Positions 59,342-64,000 of a stretch of DNA of 64,000 bases are shown here, one piece after another (within the stretch, counting starts at the first letter, position 1; every line of letters starts with the position of its first letter). Below the pieces are notes generated by a model. The model searched no databases. It was not told the DNA's origin and saw only the letters and a list, made by a program, of their open reading frames with translations. A program made the position numbers and the translations under genes. Origin of the DNA: Lentibacillus populi (GTDB lineage Bacteria; Bacillota; Bacilli; Bacillales; Amphibacillaceae); the NCBI GenBank assembly GCA_014642895.1, contig BMJD01000020.1:1-64000 (forward strand), in the 5' to 3' direction.

Positions 59342-59359
59342 ACTTAGTGGCACGCTTTT
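59329..59359 (-). terminator. terminator of the LevR-type regulator gene
   Basis: AAAAAGCGTGCCA (59329-59341) and TGGCACGCTTTT (59348-59359) form a 12-base stem with a T-run when read leftwards. It contains the sigma-54 promoter in one arm. Confidence 0.8.
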
Positions 59360-59379
59360 ATTTATTGGTACAACCTTAT

Positions 59380-62154
59380 TTAAAAAACGCTTTCAGATGA
59401 GGGTTCCGTGACTAAATAATCATAAATATAACCAATTTCGGCAATGTTGATTTCGACACTATAAATGGATTCGACGACACTAAACGCATCCCTTATCATT
59501 TCAATCATATCTTTTTGATATTCCACAAACGTATCCATGTCATGGTACGTTTCTATTGGAGCTTGTCTAATTAAACGCTCTACCAAGCAGCTTGTATGGA
59601 CATATAAAGCTACTTTTTTATCATTGGGCAGTCGTTTATTCATTAACATTTCCAACCGATTTAAAAATTCCTCGACATGAATAAGAATTTTTTCTGTATC
59701 CAGAATGGTAATGGATTCAATTACCTGTTCAATCGAAAAGTTTCGTAATAGATTGTTATTGATTTCTTCAATTTGATCGTCATTGATCACCGACTGAAAA
59801 ATTTTCCGCAGCTTTCCTTCCCCCTGCCCCGAAATTAAATCTTCAAGCGAAATATAATCCACTTCTCTTATTCCTGGATCGGCTGTTCCCACTATTGCCA
59901 GAACATCATATAACTGAAATAATGCATCGGCATAACCAAATTCCTCCAGACGGCTGTAATCATGGGCAATGATTTTCATTTCCAAATCCTGTGGTATACT
60001 TTCTTCTAACAATTTTTGGATTTGCAAAGCTGTTCCCATTCCGGTAAAGCAGGATGTGACAATCACTTTTTCCTTTTTCTTGTCCGGGTAAATAATACTA
60101 TATTGTGTTTCATTGGAAGTTTTTAACTTATCGATCATTTCCTCTAAATAAATACCTTTTCCCAGCATTTCACCTACAAATAAAGCCATTTGCGTAGAAA
60201 CATTGTTAATGATTGCTAATGGCCCATTCATGTATTTGGTGAATTGGGAAGGGATGTCTTTCAAGGAGCCCATATCTACTAAAATAACCAGTCCTTTGGA
60301 AACATCGGTATGTTCAACATAATGCAGTACTCGTTCTACAATATCATCTACTGATGTGTCCAATGGCATGTCAAAAGCCTCAAAGATATTTTTATGGAGC
60401 AAACGGTTTGCCACATTTGCGATACTGCTGGCTGTTGCATAGCCATGTGCAAGAATGATAGCCCTTACCCGCTGCTCATTGGCCGGTTCAATTGACAGGC
60501 TCCTTAAATAAAATGTCAGCATCGCTTCATCCATCCTGCTCATGTGGACATCCAGTTTATTGTTTAATAGCTTGATAAATTGCGTTACCAGCTGGCATTC
60601 TGATTGATAATTTTCTTCTGCAAAATGTACAATCTGGTTGATGACTTTTTTCTGTTCACTCGACCATTCTATAACAGCGTTCCCCTTGTAATAAAGAAAG
60701 TGAGCCATGGTAAATACACTGTTTCCATTGAATTTGACGTTGTTGGTGTTCTCTAAATAACGGATAATTTCCTGTACATTAACCGTAATGACTTCCATCA
60801 TTACGCCAGTACTTTTTTCCGAGTTAAAAATAAACTTGTCAAATAAAGCTAGAATCTCATTGAAAACCTGTTGTTCCAAAATCGTTTTATCCAATTTGCG
60901 TTTCTGATTATCGTTAAACAAACGCAGAATTGTTTCATATGTTTTCTTGATATCGTCCGTATGCGACATGCGTGATTCAAATAGCTGATTTAACGTAGCG
61001 GTTGGCTTAATGATAATTTCACTGTTTTGCTTAAATTTATGATCAGTAGGTTGAATCGTTTCTCGTAAAATTTTTTCAGGAAGATCATGTAATGAAATCG
61101 AAACACGATCTGATTCTGGATCTTCGGCAAAGGACGAGGCGATCAAATATTTTATCGTGTTTTTCAAATCTCCCAGATTACCGCTATAATTATGCTTCGT
61201 AAGCGCATCCAAAGCTCGACTCGTTATGTGGATCGGCCGGTTAATTTTTTGTGCTTCATGAATCAAAAACAGATACACAAATTGTATTTTCTCTTTGTCT
61301 CCCCGCTCGTCAAGACTTGGGATTGTTATCTGAATGGGAATCCGGCGCAAAAATGTTTTAAGAAAGTTCCCTTCCAGGTTTAAAGTTGTTGCAAAAATAA
61401 TTCGCACATCCGCTTGGTGCCAGCCATTCGTCTCTCCCATCCGCCGATAAACGCCTTGATCAAGAAACGTAAATAATTTTTCTTGCCCCTCTTCATTTAG
61501 CCGATGAACCTCGTCCAAAAATAATATGCCGCCATCTGCGGCTTCGAGCATTCCATTTGTCGTTTTATCGGCTCCGGTATACGCCCCTTTTAGATTACCA
61601 AACAAGTTACTGGATAGTAGCTCTGGGTTATTCGCATATTGCGCACAGTTGAAGCTGATGAAAGGTGCATCTTTTGCCAATACTCCCCTTTCTACACTGT
61701 ATTGATAAATAAGACTGGCGGTATAGCTCTTTCCAGCTCCTGTCGGTCCACATAAGATGAGCGGTAAACCGCCATCAGGATAAAATACTGATGATTTAAT
61801 CTGTTTGATCGCTTTTTCCAAACTTCCATCTGCCCCAATTAATCGGTCAAAAATATCCCCATCATTTCCATTCTCCGCTTGCTTCTTAATAGATTCGAAG
61901 CTGTCAAACAAGCACATTTGAACAGGAAAAAATTCCTTTTCAAATATGAATCGGCTCAAGAAATAAACTGGACGTGTATTGATCTTAATCACTTTTTCTT
62001 CTTCAACCATCTGATTCAGATATTGACTAATCGTATTTCGCTTAACTTGAAAAAATTCCGCCATACTATTTGCCGTAAACATGTCTGACGGAGTATCTAT
62101 TTGAAACAAATGCGTCTTTTCCTCTAAATAGGAAAGCAAATCCTCTTTCAGCAT
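59380..62154 (-). CDS. LevR-type sigma-54-dependent PTS-regulated activator
   Basis: The 924-aa regulator has an N-terminal winged helix (FTANSMAEFFQVKRNTISQY) and an AAA+ sigma-54 interaction domain (Walker A GPTGAGKS near residue 136, GAYTGA loop, Walker B GGILFLDEVHRL, about residues 100-340). A middle PRD-like region and a mannose-IIA-like domain follow (RAIILAHGYATASSIANVAN, about 565-690). An IIB-like part with CFTGMGTALQ and a second PRD end the chain. PRD histidines are phosphorylated by PTS proteins and set activity. It sits directly upstream of the -24/-12 promoter it should activate. Start ATG 62154 behind AGGGGTG. Confidence 0.92.
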   Translation of the reverse strand: MLKEDLLSYLEEKTHLFQIDTPSDMFTANSMAEFFQVKRNTISQYLNQMVEEEKVIKINTRPVYFLSRFIFEKEFFPVQMCLFDSFESIKKQAENGNDGDIFDRLIGADGSLEKAIKQIKSSVFYPDGGLPLILCGPTGAGKSYTASLIYQYSVERGVLAKDAPFISFNCAQYANNPELLSSNLFGNLKGAYTGADKTTNGMLEAADGGILFLDEVHRLNEEGQEKLFTFLDQGVYRRMGETNGWHQADVRIIFATTLNLEGNFLKTFLRRIPIQITIPSLDERGDKEKIQFVYLFLIHEAQKINRPIHITSRALDALTKHNYSGNLGDLKNTIKYLIASSFAEDPESDRVSISLHDLPEKILRETIQPTDHKFKQNSEIIIKPTATLNQLFESRMSHTDDIKKTYETILRLFNDNQKRKLDKTILEQQVFNEILALFDKFIFNSEKSTGVMMEVITVNVQEIIRYLENTNNVKFNGNSVFTMAHFLYYKGNAVIEWSSEQKKVINQIVHFAEENYQSECQLVTQFIKLLNNKLDVHMSRMDEAMLTFYLRSLSIEPANEQRVRAIILAHGYATASSIANVANRLLHKNIFEAFDMPLDTSVDDIVERVLHYVEHTDVSKGLVILVDMGSLKDIPSQFTKYMNGPLAIINNVSTQMALFVGEMLGKGIYLEEMIDKLKTSNETQYSIIYPDKKKEKVIVTSCFTGMGTALQIQKLLEESIPQDLEMKIIAHDYSRLEEFGYADALFQLYDVLAIVGTADPGIREVDYISLEDLISGQGEGKLRKIFQSVINDDQIEEINNNLLRNFSIEQVIESITILDTEKILIHVEEFLNRLEMLMNKRLPNDKKVALYVHTSCLVERLIRQAPIETYHDMDTFVEYQKDMIEMIRDAFSVVESIYSVEINIAEIGYIYDYLVTEPSSESVF

Positions 62155-62501
62155 TTTTATCACCCCTGTTGATGAAACCTTGATGTTGCTCTTCTTCAGT
62201 ATAAAACTATTTCTCTAAGACGGGCAGTGTTTTTACCCACTTTTCTGATATTTATGGGCACCAGCAGCACTTAAAAAAACGCCACCTCTTTGATAAACCT
62301 ATTTTAACAGTTGCATCGTCTAAAACAAAGTCAGTTTCATTGATTCAACATTATAATCGTATCTTCCACTTACTAAGGTGGCATTGTAAGAAATGATGCC
62401 AAAGTGCCCCTGTCATGATCATTTTTTCGATTATCATTGTAGTAGATCACTCCAAAGAAAAAGCCATTCCAACATAACGGAACAGCTTTATTTGCTCATA
62501 T
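62155..62501. other. 347-bp region between the regulator and sspP
   Basis: No ORF or RNA motif recognised. It should hold the regulator promoter near its left side and the end of the sspP transcript on its right. Confidence 0.45.
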
Positions 62502-62657
62502 CTACATATCATGATTTGCGTCGTTCTTTTGCCGTGAATGATTGCGATTTTTTACTTTATGTGAACCATCGAGTGGCTCGCCATATCGCTGTTTCGGGCT
62601 TTTTGGCAAATTTGGACGTTCCTGCTGTTTAGGCCCTTTAGGGTTTTCACTCACCAT
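62502..62657 (-). CDS. sspP: small acid-soluble spore protein P
   Basis: The 51-aa protein reads [20 protein letters not shown], then [20 protein letters not shown], ending NHDM. GEPLxGSxKVKNRNHxRQ and the HDM end are the SspP signature (minor spore core protein, also called CotL in B. subtilis). AGGAGGGG lies just before ATG 62657. Monocistronic here; in several Bacilli sspP is near sspO and the aconitase gene, which are not seen in this window. Confidence 0.88.
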   Translation of the reverse strand: MVSENPKGPKQQERPNLPKSPKQRYGEPLDGSHKVKNRNHSRQKNDANHDM

Positions 62658-62909
62658 ATTCCCCTCCTTTTTATCGTACGGTTAGCTTTTGGAGAAAGGC
62701 AGGATTCTATTCGTTCGTCAATCTGATGCTAGCATCAATTTCAGCGACTCATTAATGTCTATCGGTTAATCATTGATCTACTTAGTCTCGTGATTGAAAA
62801 AAACTATTACCAAGGCAATAGCCTCTATCATTAATGTAACTGTAAGTTATAGCCAGCCTGACTACTAAAAATCGTTTGGCAGCGACAATGGCAACCAAAA
62901 GATCGATTT

Positions 62910-63908
62910 TTAGATGAACAAATCCAAAATATAATAAATAATTCCGCCTATTACTGCAGTTATCGGTAATGTGATCACCCAGGTAACAACCATCCGTTTT
63001 GCTACACCCCAGTTAACACCCTTTACACGGTGGGAGGCCCCGACCCCGAGGATACCAGATGAAATAACATGGGTTGTGCTCACAGGTAAATGAATGAGCG
63101 TTGCCCCAAAGATGACGGCCGCACCAGTAAGATCAGCAGCAACCCCATTTACAGGGCGGATTTTCATAATTTTTCCACCGACCGTTTTAATGATTCGCCA
63201 TCCACCAACAGAAGTTCCAAGCGCCATTGCCGTTGCACAAGAAGCCTGCACCCAAAATGGAATAGCTGCCGTTGTATGCATGCCTCCGACAATCAATGCC
63301 ATCGTAATAATCCCCATCGATTTTTGTGCATCATTCGTACCATGGGCGAAGGATTGCACCGATGCTGTTAATACTTGCACGAGCCGAAAGCGTTTATTTG
63401 TCTTAGCCAAATTACTGTTTTTAAAAATAACTTTAATAATGCCGTATAAGATAAATCCGACTATAAAGGCAAAAACCGGGGAGAAGAACAAACCTTCAAG
63501 AATAGAGAGAAAACCATGATAATGAATCGCGTTATATCCCGCTGATACAATGACCGCACCTGTAATTGCCCCAATAATTGCATGGGATGAACTGCTTGGG
63601 ATCCCTGCATACCATGTAACCAAATTCCAGACAATCGCCGCGATCAAAGCTGCTAAAATGACCGCCAGCCCGTTTTCCAGGTCAAACGGATTTGTAATTC
63701 CACTAGTAATCGTTTGGGCAACACCAGTAAAGGTCAATGCTCCAACAAAATTCATTACAGCAGCCAATATGATTGCTCTTCTAGGTGTCAAGGCTTTGGT
63801 TGATACCGATGTTGCAATGGCATTGGCCGTATCGTGAAACCCGTTAATAAAGTCGAAAAGGAGAGCAAAAACTACAATTAATACGATTATTACAGAAAGA
63901 AAGTCCAT
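62910..63908 (-). CDS. pit: PiT-family inorganic phosphate transporter
   Basis: The 332-aa membrane protein has the two PiT signatures: FINGFHDTANAIATSVSTKA near residues 20-39, and QSFAHGTNDAQKSMGIITMA in the middle, plus VGGWRIIKTVGGKIMKIRP and LPVSTTHVISSGILGVGASH. It carries phosphate with protons or metal-phosphate. The DUF47 (PhoU-like) gene ends only 15 bases upstream, the common DUF47-pit operon that controls low-affinity phosphate uptake. Confidence 0.93.
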   Translation of the reverse strand: MDFLSVIIVLIVVFALLFDFINGFHDTANAIATSVSTKALTPRRAIILAAVMNFVGALTFTGVAQTITSGITNPFDLENGLAVILAALIAAIVWNLVTWYAGIPSSSSHAIIGAITGAVIVSAGYNAIHYHGFLSILEGLFFSPVFAFIVGFILYGIIKVIFKNSNLAKTNKRFRLVQVLTASVQSFAHGTNDAQKSMGIITMALIVGGMHTTAAIPFWVQASCATAMALGTSVGGWRIIKTVGGKIMKIRPVNGVAADLTGAAVIFGATLIHLPVSTTHVISSGILGVGASHRVKGVNWGVAKRMVVTWVITLPITAVIGGIIYYILDLFI

Positions 63909-63923
63909 TTTTTTAATCCCTCA

Positions 63924-64000
63924 TTACGCATTTTTCATGATGATACTTTGTAATGTACTTGCTACGTTTTGACAATAGTCTGCTATTTCTTCCAGAATTT
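63924..64000 (-). CDS. DUF47-family (PhoU-like) protein, C-terminal end only
   Basis: The frame open at the window edge ends ILEEIADYCQNVASTLQSII-MKNA then TAA. This is the usual C-terminus of DUF47 proteins (YkaA-like), cytoplasmic helical partners of PiT transporters. The remainder lies outside the window. It is upstream of pit by 15 bases in the same operon. Confidence 0.8.
   Translation of the reverse strand, partial: ILEEIADYCQNVASTLQSIIMKNA

Overview
The window looks like chromosome of a low-GC, spore-forming Bacillaceae, probably a Virgibacillus/Oceanobacillus-type genus. The evidence is spore genes (csgA, sspL, sspP, cwlJ, a CotF-type coat protein), Firmicute RNA regulators (two SAM-I riboswitches, a proBA T-box), AGGAGG-type ribosome sites, frequent GTG/TTG starts and an A+T-rich composition. 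The genus is inference. No tRNA, rRNA, CRISPR or prophage was seen.

Layout. 0-7 kb: end of an IS605-type tnpB, a candidate type I toxin, a DNA glycosylase, an oxidoreductase, a RelE/Phd-type toxin-antitoxin operon, a DMT exporter, a broken VOC gene, a strong orphan structured-RNA candidate, and spore genes csgA and sspL. 7-19 kb: acyl-CoA synthetase, a MacB-like ABC exporter, split chromate transporter, M42 peptidase, an AbrB-type antitoxin with a nonsense-mutated toxin, a GlcD-like FAD oxidase, a coat protein, a DnaQ-like exonuclease and an RDD membrane protein.

19-28 kb is a sulfur island: SAM riboswitch-metI, an SsuABC-like importer, cysK, and SAM riboswitch-homocysteine methyltransferase with a cyclase-family gene. 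An identical 13-mer lies in front of ssuB and cysK, and two copies of a structured repeat flank the importer. 28-35 kb holds proline synthesis (T-box-proBA, and proC alone). 36.9-40 kb pairs a class II HMG-CoA reductase, behind an operator-like palindrome, with a TctA-type permease. 40-47.6 kb has a TraB/PrgY-like protein, a flavoprotein, cwlJ and a TetR/MFS efflux pair. 47.6-53.7 kb is a patchwork of small accessory genes, several broken, around aroK and aroD.

53.7-62.2 kb is a sigma-54/LevR-type regulator followed by a mannose-family PTS (IIA-IIB-IIC-IID), two SIS-domain deglycase-like enzymes and perhaps a HAD phosphatase. It is organised like the Salmonella gfr operon for glucoselysine/fructoselysine. 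Its -24/-12 promoter lies inside the terminator hairpin of the regulator gene. The window ends with sspP, a PiT phosphate transporter and the end of a DUF47 gene.

At least nine reading frames appear damaged, by single-base indels, in-frame stops or truncation. Indels in homopolymers could be assembly errors; the substitution-type stops are harder to explain that way.
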